From Sulfuriferula plumbiphila (GTDB lineage: Bacteria; Pseudomonadota; Gammaproteobacteria; Burkholderiales; Sulfuriferulaceae), in the NCBI RefSeq assembly GCF_009938015.1, contig NZ_AP021884.1, positions 558,001 through 622,000 of the forward strand: DNA of 64,000 bases. The letters are read 5' to 3'. The notes under the pieces were generated by a model. It did no database searches. It had not been told where the DNA came from and was given only the letters and a program-made list of their open reading frames with translations. A program made the position numbers and the translations under genes. The number at the start of each line of letters is the position of its first letter. Position 1 is the first letter of the stretch. This document shows, one piece after another, positions 8,606 to 17,506 of the stretch.

Positions 8606-9829
8606 ATGCTGAAAAAAATCAATATCCAGGATGTGCGCCTGGGGATGTGTATTCACGAAATCTGCGGTAGCTGGATGGATCATCCGTTCTGGAAGAGATC
8701 GTTTACGCTCTCCGATGAAACGGATTTCAATACGCTCGTACATTGTGGCGTGGAAGAGGTGTGGATCGACACCAGCAAGGGACTGGATGTTGAAGCGCCG
8801 GCAGGAGCACGCTGCGCCGCAGCAGAAAACCCACGCGCAGAAAACACATTTCATCTGGCGGCTGAATGCGCAAAAGAACAAGCGCCAGCGCGTGCGAGTT
8901 TGCAAGATGAACTGGTGCGCGCCAGAAAAATACACGCCAAAGCCGCGCGGGTGGTGGCCTCCATGTTCGGCGAAGCGCGCATGGGAAATGCCATCAAGGT
9001 GGAGCAGGTGGCTACGCTGGTAGGGGAGATCAACCAGTCGATTGCACGTAATTCAGATGCGTTGATCAGCCTCGCGCGCCTGAAAAATGCCGACAATTAC
9101 ACCTATTTGCATTCGGTCGCGGTGTGCGCCTTGATGATTGCCCTGGGCCGCCAGCTTGGCCTGGAAGGCGCAGTTCTGAATGAAGCCGGGATGGCCGGCC
9201 TGTTGCATGACGTGGGCAAGATGTTCATTCCTGGCGACGTATTGAACAAGCCGGGACGCCTCACGGACGAGGAGTTCGTTGTCGTCAAGGCGCACCCGCA
9301 AAAGGGCTGGGAACTGCTCAAGAACTGTCCCGGTGTGAACGATATGGCGCTGGACGTGTGTTTGCATCATCACGAGAACGTGGCCGGCACAGGCTATCCC
9401 GATCGGCTTTCCGGTGAGGCGCTGACCCTGTATGCGCGTATGGGTGCAGTGTGCGATGTGTATGACGCCATCACTTCGAATCGCTGCTACAAGACGGGGT
9501 GGGAACCGGGAGAAGCCATCCGCAAAATGACCGGATGGAAAGATGGCCGCTTTGACGAGGCTGTTTTCCGCGCGTTCGTCAAAACAGTAGGCATCTATCC
9601 CGCAGGCACCCTGGTGAAGCTTAAATCCGGGCGTCTGGGTGTGGTGATGGAGCAGACCGAAAAGAACTTGCTCATGCCTGTGGTCAAGGTGTTTTTCTCC
9701 ACCCGTTCGAATTCACATATCAGGCCGGAACTGGTCGATTTGTCGAAAGCGCCGGACGCCATCACCAATCTGGAAGACTCGCAGCAGTGGGGATTCGATC
9801 TGAATGCGTTTACCGATTTAAACATGTGA
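8606..9829 (+). CDS. HD-GYP domain protein, probable cyclic-di-GMP phosphodiesterase
   Basis: A 407-residue cytoplasmic protein. Residues 1-110 match the DUF3391 module often found before HD-GYP domains. The catalytic domain (about 165-330) has the metal-binding HSVAV, LLHDVGK, HHHENVAGTGYP and DVYDAITS segments. The canonical HHExxDGxGYP appears here as HHENVAGTGYP, so the usual Asp-Gly pair is Ala-Gly. The metal His residues are present, so activity is plausible. It lies tail to tail with rdgB, 11 bases apart. Confidence 0.85.
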   Translation: MLKKINIQDVRLGMCIHEICGSWMDHPFWKRSFTLSDETDFNTLVHCGVEEVWIDTSKGLDVEAPAGARCAAAENPRAENTFHLAAECAKEQAPARASLQDELVRARKIHAKAARVVASMFGEARMGNAIKVEQVATLVGEINQSIARNSDALISLARLKNADNYTYLHSVAVCALMIALGRQLGLEGAVLNEAGMAGLLHDVGKMFIPGDVLNKPGRLTDEEFVVVKAHPQKGWELLKNCPGVNDMALDVCLHHHENVAGTGYPDRLSGEALTLYARMGAVCDVYDAITSNRCYKTGWEPGEAIRKMTGWKDGRFDEAVFRAFVKTVGIYPAGTLVKLKSGRLGVVMEQTEKNLLMPVVKVFFSTRSNSHIRPELVDLSKAPDAITNLEDSQQWGFDLNAFTDLNM

Positions 9830-9840
9830 GCGCTGGCTGA

Positions 9841-10440
9841 TCATGTATGTCCCTGGCCAGGGCGCAGTTTGTCCACCAGCTGGAGCAGCGCCTTCCCGCG
9901 GTGGCTGATCGCATTTTTTTCATCCGGTGCCAGTTCGGCACCGGTCTTGCCCAATTCAGGCACTAAAAAATAGGGATCATAGCCGAAACCGCCATCGCCG
10001 CGCGGGGTGTCGATGATTTCACCGTGCCAGCTGCCTTCGGCAATCAGGGGCTGCGGATCGTCGGCGTGGCGCAGGTAGACGATGACGCAGTAATAGTGAG
10101 CGCGCCGGTTGCTTTGTCCGGCAAGCGCGGCAACCAGTTTTTCATTATTGCGCCGGTCGGATTTGGGCTCGCCGGCGTAGCGGGCGGAATACACGCCGGG
10201 CGCGCCGCCGAGGGCATCCACGCAGATGCCGGAGTCGTCAGCCAGCGCCGGCAGGCCGGTGAGGTACGCGGCGTGGCGTGCCTTGGCGATACAGTTCTCG
10301 ACAAAGGTGACAAAGGGCTCTTCAGCCTCGGGCACGTTACAGGCGGATTGCGGCACGGCCTCGAATCCCAGCGGGGCGAGAATGCGGCTGATTTCGCGCA
10401 GTTTGCCGGGGTTGTTGCTGGCGATGACGAGTTTTTGCAT
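9841..10440 (-). CDS. rdgB: XTP/dITP diphosphatase (RdgB/HAM1)
   Basis: A 199-residue house-cleaning enzyme that hydrolyses XTP and dITP to the monophosphates, keeping deaminated purines out of DNA. The N-terminal SNNPGK motif, ALADDSGI, GAPGVYSARYAG and the C-terminal SHRGKAL are all present at the normal spacing. The start at 10440 (MQKLV...) matches the usual family N-terminus. An in-frame ATG nine bases upstream is possible. It follows rph in the same direction. Confidence 0.93.
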   Translation of the reverse strand: MQKLVIASNNPGKLREISRILAPLGFEAVPQSACNVPEAEEPFVTFVENCIAKARHAAYLTGLPALADDSGICVDALGGAPGVYSARYAGEPKSDRRNNEKLVAALAGQSNRRAHYYCVIVYLRHADDPQPLIAEGSWHGEIIDTPRGDGGFGYDPYFLVPELGKTGAELAPDEKNAISHRGKALLQLVDKLRPGQGHT

Positions 10441-10495
10441 GTTATCCATTCAGAACAGATACGCTGCCATTCCGGCGCGCGGATGGCGGGTGACG

Positions 10496-11221
10496 CTACA
10501 TTCCCAGCGCCTGCTTTTGCAACGCGACCAGCTGACGGATGCCGCTGTCGGCCAGATCCAGCAGCGCGTTTAATTCAGCGCGCGAATAGGCTGCACCCTC
10601 GGCGGTACCCTGTACTTCAATCAGCCCGCCGCGCCCGGTCATCACCACGTTCATGTCGGTGTCGCAGCCGGAGTCTTCCAGGTAATCGAGGTCGAGCACG
10701 GGTACGCCCTGATAAATGCCAACCGAAATGGCCGCCACAAAATCGCGGATCGGCGATTCGGTGAGCAGGCTGCGCGCCAGCAGGGTGCCAATGGCGTCGT
10801 GCACGGCAACGAAGGCGCCGGTGATGGAGGCGGTACGCGTGCCGCCGTCAGCCTGGATGACGTCACAATCTATGTGCAGGGTGCGTTCGCCGAGTTTGTC
10901 CAGATCTACCGCGGCGCGCAGGCTGCGCCCGATCAGGCGCTGGATTTCCTGGGTGCGGCCGGACTGTTTGCCGCGCGCGGCTTCGCGGTCCATGCGGCTG
11001 CCGGTGGAACGCGGCAGCATGCCGTATTCGGCGGTGAGCCAGCCCTGGTTTTTGCCTTTGAGAAAGGCAGGGACTTTTTCAACTACGCTGGCGGTGCAGA
11101 TCACCTTGGTGTCGCCGCATTCGACCAGCACTGCGCCTTCGGCGTGTTTGGTGTAGTTGCGGGTGAACCGGATGTCACGTAACTGGTCAGGCTGACGCTG
11201 GCTGGGACGGGGGGTGCTCAT
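10496..11221 (-). CDS. rph: Ribonuclease PH
   Basis: A 241-residue phosphorolytic exoribonuclease that trims tRNA 3' ends. It begins [25 protein letters not shown] and contains the [20 protein letters not shown] and [16 protein letters not shown] stretches of the RNase PH core. It is full length. It lies six bases downstream of the PP2C gene and just upstream of rdgB, an order common in proteobacteria. Confidence 0.95.
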   Translation of the reverse strand: MSTPRPSQRQPDQLRDIRFTRNYTKHAEGAVLVECGDTKVICTASVVEKVPAFLKGKNQGWLTAEYGMLPRSTGSRMDREAARGKQSGRTQEIQRLIGRSLRAAVDLDKLGERTLHIDCDVIQADGGTRTASITGAFVAVHDAIGTLLARSLLTESPIRDFVAAISVGIYQGVPVLDLDYLEDSGCDTDMNVVMTGRGGLIEVQGTAEGAAYSRAELNALLDLADSGIRQLVALQKQALGM

Positions 11222-11227
11222 GAGTGC

Positions 11228-12130
11228 TTACTTTCCTGAGTATTTTTTGATGGCATTCTGGATTTCGGCGATGGCGCGCTCGACTTCGTCTTCGGCCAGA
11301 TCCGGCGGCGCTGCGGGGAACTCGTCCATTCTGGTGGTGAAGGTATTAACCGGCATGGACAAGGTGGACACCGACTGGCTGCCGGGTTCGCCCAGCGCAC
11401 CCCAGGTCATGGCAATCGCTGACAGGTTGTCACCGGCATGGCCAGCGCGCAGCTCCGCGTGATCCATCAAAAATTCGACCGCACGTGCCAGCGGGAAAGC
11501 GCGCAGCGTGGCGGCAATCTGTTCTTCGGTGAGCGCACCCCACAGGCCATCGGTGCAGAGCAGGATGGTGTCGTGCTCGGATAGCGGTATGGGACGCGAG
11601 ACTTCCACCTCGGGAGGCATGTGGCCGCCCAGGCAGTTGTAGATTTTGTTGCGGTCGGGATGGGTTTTCATCTCTTCCTGGGTGATGAAACCGTCATCGC
11701 ATAACTGTTGCACGGTGGAGTGATCGCGGGTGCGCGTCACCAGGCCGCTGTCGCCGTACAGGTAGAGCCGCGAATCGCCCGCATGCGCCCACCACGCGGT
11801 ATCATCCTGCAACACGCAGGCCACGCAAGTGGTATGCGGTATTTCGGCCAGATTATGCGTGCGCGAGTGGTCGTTGATGGCCTGGTGCGCGCGCTCCAGT
11901 GCGCCATGCAGGAATGCAGCGGGCTCATTGAGCTTGGGCCGGGCATTGCGCTGGAAGGTTTCTGCCAGGGTCTGAACGGTAATCTGTGCGGCCAGCTCGC
12001 CGTGCGAATGGCCGCCCATACCGTCGGCGACCACCATCAGCAGGGCATCGCGGCTGTAGGAATAGGCAACTCGATCCTGATTATAGTTACGGCCACCCTG
12101 ACGGCTTGCCTGATAGATGGAAAAGTGCAT
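11228..12130 (-). CDS. PP2C-family protein serine/threonine phosphatase
   Basis: A 300-residue PPM/PP2C phosphatase. Metal-binding motifs are visible in order: GGRNYNQDR near residue 15, VADGMGGHSHGE near 35, WWAHAGDSRLYLY near 115, and LLCTDGLWGALTE near 190 with a final GHAGDNLSAI. It is cytosolic. It lies 27 bases downstream of a protein kinase gene, so the two probably form a reversible phosphorylation pair, as in the Stp1/PppA families. Confidence 0.9.
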   Translation of the reverse strand: MHFSIYQASRQGGRNYNQDRVAYSYSRDALLMVVADGMGGHSHGELAAQITVQTLAETFQRNARPKLNEPAAFLHGALERAHQAINDHSRTHNLAEIPHTTCVACVLQDDTAWWAHAGDSRLYLYGDSGLVTRTRDHSTVQQLCDDGFITQEEMKTHPDRNKIYNCLGGHMPPEVEVSRPIPLSEHDTILLCTDGLWGALTEEQIAATLRAFPLARAVEFLMDHAELRAGHAGDNLSAIAMTWGALGEPGSQSVSTLSMPVNTFTTRMDEFPAAPPDLAEDEVERAIAEIQNAIKKYSGK

Positions 12131-12157
12131 TTTGGTATCTTGTCCCTTACACCTGAA

Positions 12158-13099
12158 TCAGAAAATTTCGCGGTTGAATGTCTTGCGCAGGCTGGCCATT
12201 ATTTTGCGCTTTTTGCTGAGCGGCGGGGGGGGTTCCATCAGCGCTTTTTGCAGGGTGAAAACGCTCTGCGGACGTGCCATGTAGTCCAGCCGCAGGCAGC
12301 CATCTATAATTTCCAGCAGACGCTCAGAGTATTCGCCTGTCCAGGTCGAGCGCGCTGAGGCAAGTCTGTCGCTGACCAGGCGTGCGTCGGCTGCCTGGGG
12401 GGCAAATCCGGCCAGGCACGCATACAGGCTGGCGCCCACGCTGTAGATGTCAGTCCACGGCCCCAGCATGGTCTGGTCGGTGTACTGTTCCGGTGCTGCA
12501 AAGCCTGGCGTATACATCGGTGCAAGGAGGGGCTGGTCGAGGGTGAGGGTCTGACGCGCGGCGCCGAAATCAATCAGCACCGGCGAGCCATCCATGCGTA
12601 TGTAAATATTGGAGGGCTTGATGTCGAGGTGCAGCAGCTTTTGTGTATGCACCTCGCGCAGGCCGTTGAGCAGTTCAGCAAACACGCGCCGAATGAAGCC
12701 TTCGCGCACTTCGCCGCGGTGCGCGCGGATGTGATCCTGCAGGGTCTTGCCGCGCTCGTAGCGCATTACCATGTACACGGTGTCGTTGGCGCGGAAAAAA
12801 TTCTGCACCCGTACTACGTTAGGGTGGAGAATGCGCGCCAGCGAGCGGCCTTCCTCAAAGAAGCATTTCATGCCGTAGCGGAAGGCGTTGGCGTTTTCCT
12901 GGGTGATGGGTTCGACCAGATCGTTTTCACCGCGTTTGACCAGACTGCCGGGCAGGTATTCCTTGATTGCCACGGGCTGGTCGGCGCTGTCGTAGGCCAG
13001 GTAAACCAGACTGAAACCGCCGCCGCCGATTTTGCGCACGATGCGGTAGTCCATGAGCAGATAGCCATTGGGCAGAGCGTAGTTGGGTTGAGCAGCCAT
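12158..13099 (-). CDS. Serine/threonine protein kinase (Hanks type)
   Basis: A 313-residue cytosolic kinase. It has the glycine loop IGGGGFSLVYLAYD, the VAIKEYL lysine (about residue 46), the catalytic loop LHLDIKPSNIYI (HLD in place of HRD), the Mg-binding LIDFGAAR and an APE-like AAPEQY. No transmembrane or PASTA sensor region follows, so the stimulus is unknown. It pairs with the PP2C gene downstream. The 123 bases between it and the divergent yicC must hold both promoters. Confidence 0.9.
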   Translation of the reverse strand: MAAQPNYALPNGYLLMDYRIVRKIGGGGFSLVYLAYDSADQPVAIKEYLPGSLVKRGENDLVEPITQENANAFRYGMKCFFEEGRSLARILHPNVVRVQNFFRANDTVYMVMRYERGKTLQDHIRAHRGEVREGFIRRVFAELLNGLREVHTQKLLHLDIKPSNIYIRMDGSPVLIDFGAARQTLTLDQPLLAPMYTPGFAAPEQYTDQTMLGPWTDIYSVGASLYACLAGFAPQAADARLVSDRLASARSTWTGEYSERLLEIIDGCLRLDYMARPQSVFTLQKALMEPPPPLSKKRKIMASLRKTFNREIF

Positions 13100-13222
13100 G
13101 AATCAGCGATGTACCATGCGGGTTTGTCGTGTTGGTTTTAATGGCGCATCCCGCCGACGTTTTGAATCGAATTGTGTGCGATTAACGGCAACAAAGTAAA
13201 GAAAGTTTAGTGGGTACCCTAA

Positions 13223-14086
13223 ATGATATCTAGCATGACCGGTTACGCGGCGGCGTCTGTGCACCACGCCGGACTGCATCTGAGCCTGGATCTGCGCTCG
13301 GTAAACTCGCGCTATCTGGAAATCCATTTCCGCTGCGGCGATGAATTCCGGACCATCGAGCCGCATCTGCGCGAACGTATCGCCCAGCACGTCCAGCGCG
13401 GCAAGCTGGAATGCCGTGTGCTGCTGGACAGCAGCGCTGGCGCAGAGCGCGAATTGCAGCTCAATCTGGCCTTGCTGGAACGCCTGAGCGGATTGGGTGA
13501 GGTGGTGACCCGGCACCTGCCTGGCGCGCTGCAAATGAGTGTGGCCGAGGTGCTGCGCTGGCCGGGTATGCTGGATGACCCGCTGGCCAACCAGGATCTG
13601 ACCCGGCCCTGCCTGCAGCTACTCGACACGGTGCTGGATGAATTTGTTGCCAGCCGGCAGCGCGAAGGTGCCAGGCTGCGTGCGCACCTGCTGGAGCGTG
13701 CAGCGCAGATGGAGGCGCACATCGGCCGCGTTGCACCGCGCCTGCCGGAACTGGTGCGCGTTTATCAGGACAAGCTGGCGCAGCGCTTTACCGAAGTGCT
13801 GGGCAGCGCAGATGATGAACGTATCCGTCAGGAAATCGCGCTGTTCGCGCAGAAAATAGATGTGGACGAGGAGCTGTCGCGCCTCGGTGTGCACATTCGA
13901 GAGGTGCGGCGTATTCTCGACACGGACGGTGCGGCCGGCAAACGCCTGGATTTCCTCATGCAGGAGCTGAACCGCGAGGCCAATACCCTGGGTTCCAAGT
14001 CGGTGAGCGTGGAGACCACCCAGGTGGCAATGGAACTCAAGGTGCTGATCGAGCAGATGCGCGAGCAGGTACAAAATCTGGAATAA
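13223..14086 (+). CDS. yicC: YicC family protein (endoribonuclease-type)
   Basis: A 287-residue protein starting MISSMTGYAAASV, close to the usual MIRSMTGYA of the family, with the C-terminal DUF1732 signature ELSRLGVHIREVRRIL...RLDFLMQELNREANTLGSKS. Family members are cytoplasmic and have been implicated in RNA cleavage and stationary-phase survival. It lies nine bases before gmk, the neighbour it has in many proteobacteria. Confidence 0.92.
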   Translation: MISSMTGYAAASVHHAGLHLSLDLRSVNSRYLEIHFRCGDEFRTIEPHLRERIAQHVQRGKLECRVLLDSSAGAERELQLNLALLERLSGLGEVVTRHLPGALQMSVAEVLRWPGMLDDPLANQDLTRPCLQLLDTVLDEFVASRQREGARLRAHLLERAAQMEAHIGRVAPRLPELVRVYQDKLAQRFTEVLGSADDERIRQEIALFAQKIDVDEELSRLGVHIREVRRILDTDGAAGKRLDFLMQELNREANTLGSKSVSVETTQVAMELKVLIEQMREQVQNLE

Positions 14087-14710
<624 letters not shown>

Positions 14711-14720
14711 GGATTTCACC

Positions 14721-14927
14721 ATGGCGCGTATTACCGTTGACGATTGCATCAACAACATTACCAACCGTTTTGAATTGACCCTGGTCGCCACCATTCGCGC
14801 GCGCCAGATTGCCAATGGCCATGCCCCGCTCGTTGAAGCCGGTCGCGACAAGCCTACCGTGGTGGCATTGAAGGAAATCGCTGCCGGCAAAGTAGGCAGG
14901 GAAATCCTCAATCGCGGGCGCGCCTGA
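14721..14927 (+). CDS. rpoZ: RNA polymerase omega subunit
   Basis: A 68-residue protein beginning [21 protein letters not shown] and continuing ARARQI-type helix and [16 protein letters not shown], the conserved omega fold. It stabilises the beta-prime subunit and contributes to (p)ppGpp binding in RNA polymerase. GAGG lies about ten bases before ATG 14721, partly in the gmk stop region. It is shorter than the E. coli protein (91 residues) but normal for the class. Confidence 0.95.
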   Translation: MARITVDDCINNITNRFELTLVATIRARQIANGHAPLVEAGRDKPTVVALKEIAAGKVGREILNRGRA

Positions 14928-14940
14928 TCACTATCAGTCC

Positions 14941-17073
14941 ATGCCCGAACTCGAGGAAATCGGCGCAGAGCTGGCCTACCTCAAACCTGACGATATCCGC
15001 CAGGTCACTGCCGCGTTCGAGTACAGCCGCGCCGCGCACAGCGGCCAGTTCCGCAAGAGTGGCGAGGCGTATATCCACCATCCGGTCGCGGTAACGGGGA
15101 TACTGGCGCAGTGGCATCTTGACCCGCAAGCCTTGATGGCTGCGTTGCTGCACGATGTGGTGGAAGACACCCCCACCACCAAGGACGAAATCAGCGCGCG
15201 CTTCGGTAAATCCGTGGCGGAACTGGTGGATGGGGTGTCCAAGCTGGATAAAATGGAGTTCCAGACCGAGGAGCACGCGCAGGCGGAAAACTTCCGCAAA
15301 ATGCTGCTGGCCATGGCGCGGGATGTACGTGTCATCCTCATCAAGCTGGCTGACCGCCTGCACAACATGCGCACGCTGGGATCGATGGCTGTTGAAAAGC
15401 GGCGCCGCATCGCCCAGGAAACGCTCGATATCTACGCCCCGATTGCCAACCGGCTCGGGCTCAACAGTATCTACCAGGAACTGGAAGATCTGTGCTTTCA
15501 AAACCTCCATCCCAACCGTTACCGCGTACTGGCCAAGGCGGTCAAGGCCGCGCGCGGCAACCGCAAGGAAGTGGTGGAAAAAGTGCGCGAGGCGATCCAG
15601 GGCAAGCTCGCCAGCGCCAATATCCATGCCTTGGTCAGCGGGCGCGAGAAGCATCTGTATAGCATTTACAAGAAAATGCAGGAAAAATCCCTGGCGTTTT
15701 CCGAGGTGTTCGACATCTACGGCTTCCGCGTGCTGGTGGACGACATTCCCGCCTGCTATCTGGCGCTGGGCTGTATGCATGGGCTGTACAAGCCCATTCC
15801 CGGCAAATTCAAGGACTATATTGCGATCCCCAAGGCCAACGGCTACCAGTCGCTGCACACCACGCTGTTCGGCCCGTTCGGCACGCCTATCGAGATCCAG
15901 ATTCGTACCCAGGACATGCACAAGCTGGCGGAGGCGGGTGTGGCCTCGCACTGGCTCTACAAGAGCAGTGACACCAGCATCAACGACGCGCAGCAAAAAA
16001 CCCACCAGTGGCTGCAGTCGCTGCTGGAAATCCAGGAAGGCGGCGGCGACTCGGCGGAATTTCTGGAGCACATCAAGGTGGACCTGTTCCCGGATGAGGT
16101 GTACGTATTCACGCCCAAGGGCAAGATACTCTCGCTGCCGCGCGGCGCCACAGCGGTGGATTTTGCCTACGCCGTGCACACCGATGTCGGTAATCATTGC
16201 GCGGCGGTCAAGGTGAATGGCGAACTGATGCCGATGCGTATCCAGTTGCGCAACGGCGACCAGGTGGAGGTGTTGACTTCACCCAATGCCTGGCCCAACC
16301 CGGCGTGGGTCAATTTTGTTGTATCCGGCAAAGCGCGTGCCCATATCCGCCACTATCTGCGCACCATGCACGCCGAAGAATCCGCCCAGCTCGGCGAGCG
16401 TCTGCTTGATCAGGCGCTGCGCGCGCTGGGCGCCGACCCGGGTAAAATCCAGGCCAGCTGCTGGGAGCGCCTGCACAAGGAAACCGGCAAGGAGCGCGTG
16501 GAAGTCCTCACCGATATCGGTCTGGGCAAGCGCCTCAACGTGGTGGTGGCACGCCAGTTGCTGGCGCAGGAAACCGGCCAGCCGGTGCAGCGTCCCCATG
16601 GGGCCATCGCCATCCGCGGCTCCGAAGGGGTAGCGGTACAGCTGGCCAAATGTTGCCATCCGATACCGGGCGACCCCATTATCGGTTTCATCAAATCCGA
16701 CCAGGGCCTGGTTATTCATACCCACGATTGTCCCTCCATCAAGCACTATCGCGACGATCCGGACAAATGGCTGGACGTGGAGTGGGAGCCGGGGCTGACT
16801 AAAATGTTCGACGTCAACATCAAGCTCATCGTGCTCAACCAGCGTGGGGTGCTTGCCAAATTGGCGGCAGTTATTGCCGAGGAAGGCTCCAATATCGACA
16901 ATGTGGCGATGGAGGAAGAAGACGGCAGCCAGTACACCACCATCTATTTCACTTTGCAGGTAGAACAGCGCATGCACCTGGCTCGCATCATGCGCAGCTT
17001 GCGGGTTCTGCCCGAGGTGGTGCGCATCATGCGTGTGAAAAACCGCAAGGATGGGCGCGTGCAGACGCAGTAG
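14941..17073 (+). CDS. spoT: Bifunctional (p)ppGpp synthetase/hydrolase (SpoT/Rel)
   Basis: A 710-residue stringent-response enzyme. The N-terminal hydrolase domain is intact (HSGQFRKSGEAYIHHP, LLHDVVEDT, KLADRLHNMRTL). The synthetase domain follows (about 225-360, with YSIYKKM, DIYGFRVLV, GLYKPIPGKFKDYIAIPKANGYQSLH). Then come TGS (about 385-445, DEVYVFTPKGKI), the helical/ZFD region with CCHPIPGDPI, and a C-terminal ACT domain. The intact HD motif means it should be able to degrade as well as make (p)ppGpp. It follows rpoZ by 13 bases. Confidence 0.96.
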   Translation: MPELEEIGAELAYLKPDDIRQVTAAFEYSRAAHSGQFRKSGEAYIHHPVAVTGILAQWHLDPQALMAALLHDVVEDTPTTKDEISARFGKSVAELVDGVSKLDKMEFQTEEHAQAENFRKMLLAMARDVRVILIKLADRLHNMRTLGSMAVEKRRRIAQETLDIYAPIANRLGLNSIYQELEDLCFQNLHPNRYRVLAKAVKAARGNRKEVVEKVREAIQGKLASANIHALVSGREKHLYSIYKKMQEKSLAFSEVFDIYGFRVLVDDIPACYLALGCMHGLYKPIPGKFKDYIAIPKANGYQSLHTTLFGPFGTPIEIQIRTQDMHKLAEAGVASHWLYKSSDTSINDAQQKTHQWLQSLLEIQEGGGDSAEFLEHIKVDLFPDEVYVFTPKGKILSLPRGATAVDFAYAVHTDVGNHCAAVKVNGELMPMRIQLRNGDQVEVLTSPNAWPNPAWVNFVVSGKARAHIRHYLRTMHAEESAQLGERLLDQALRALGADPGKIQASCWERLHKETGKERVEVLTDIGLGKRLNVVVARQLLAQETGQPVQRPHGAIAIRGSEGVAVQLAKCCHPIPGDPIIGFIKSDQGLVIHTHDCPSIKHYRDDPDKWLDVEWEPGLTKMFDVNIKLIVLNQRGVLAKLAAVIAEEGSNIDNVAMEEEDGSQYTTIYFTLQVEQRMHLARIMRSLRVLPEVVRIMRVKNRKDGRVQTQ

Positions 17074-17120
17074 TTGTGCGGGCGGCCAGCCACTGAAATT
17101 CAAATCGAACAGGAACGCTC

Positions 17121-17501
17121 ATGAGCAAACACATCATCCGCACCGACGCCGCACCCGTCGCGATTGGCACTTATTCGCAGGCAGTGAAAGCGGGCAATAC
17201 CGTTTACTTGTCCGGCCAGATCGGCCTCGACCCGGCCACCATGCAGATGGCCGCGGGCACGGAGGCGCAGATTCACCGCGTATTTCAGAACCTCAAGGCA
17301 GTGGCTGAAGCCGCAGGCGGCAGCCTGGCCGATGTGGTCAAGCTCAATGTGTTTCTGACTGACCTGAGCCACTTTGCCAGGGTGAACCAGATCATGGCTG
17401 AATATTTCAGCGAGCCCTACCCGGCGCGTGCCGCGGTGGGCGTGGCGGCACTGCCGCGCGGCGCCGAGATCGAGGCCGACGGGGTAATGGTGCTGGGTTA
17501 A
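17121..17501 (+). CDS. ridA: RidA family enamine/imine deaminase
   Basis: A 126-residue RidA/YjgF/UK114 protein. It has the [30 protein letters not shown] start and the [23 protein letters not shown]-terminal signature, including the Arg that binds the substrate carboxylate. It hydrolyses reactive enamines made by PLP enzymes. ATG 17121 has GGAACG upstream. It lies 47 bases after spoT and five bases before recG. Confidence 0.93.
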   Translation: MSKHIIRTDAAPVAIGTYSQAVKAGNTVYLSGQIGLDPATMQMAAGTEAQIHRVFQNLKAVAEAAGGSLADVVKLNVFLTDLSHFARVNQIMAEYFSEPYPARAAVGVAALPRGAEIEADGVMVLG

Positions 17502-17506
17502 GCGGA

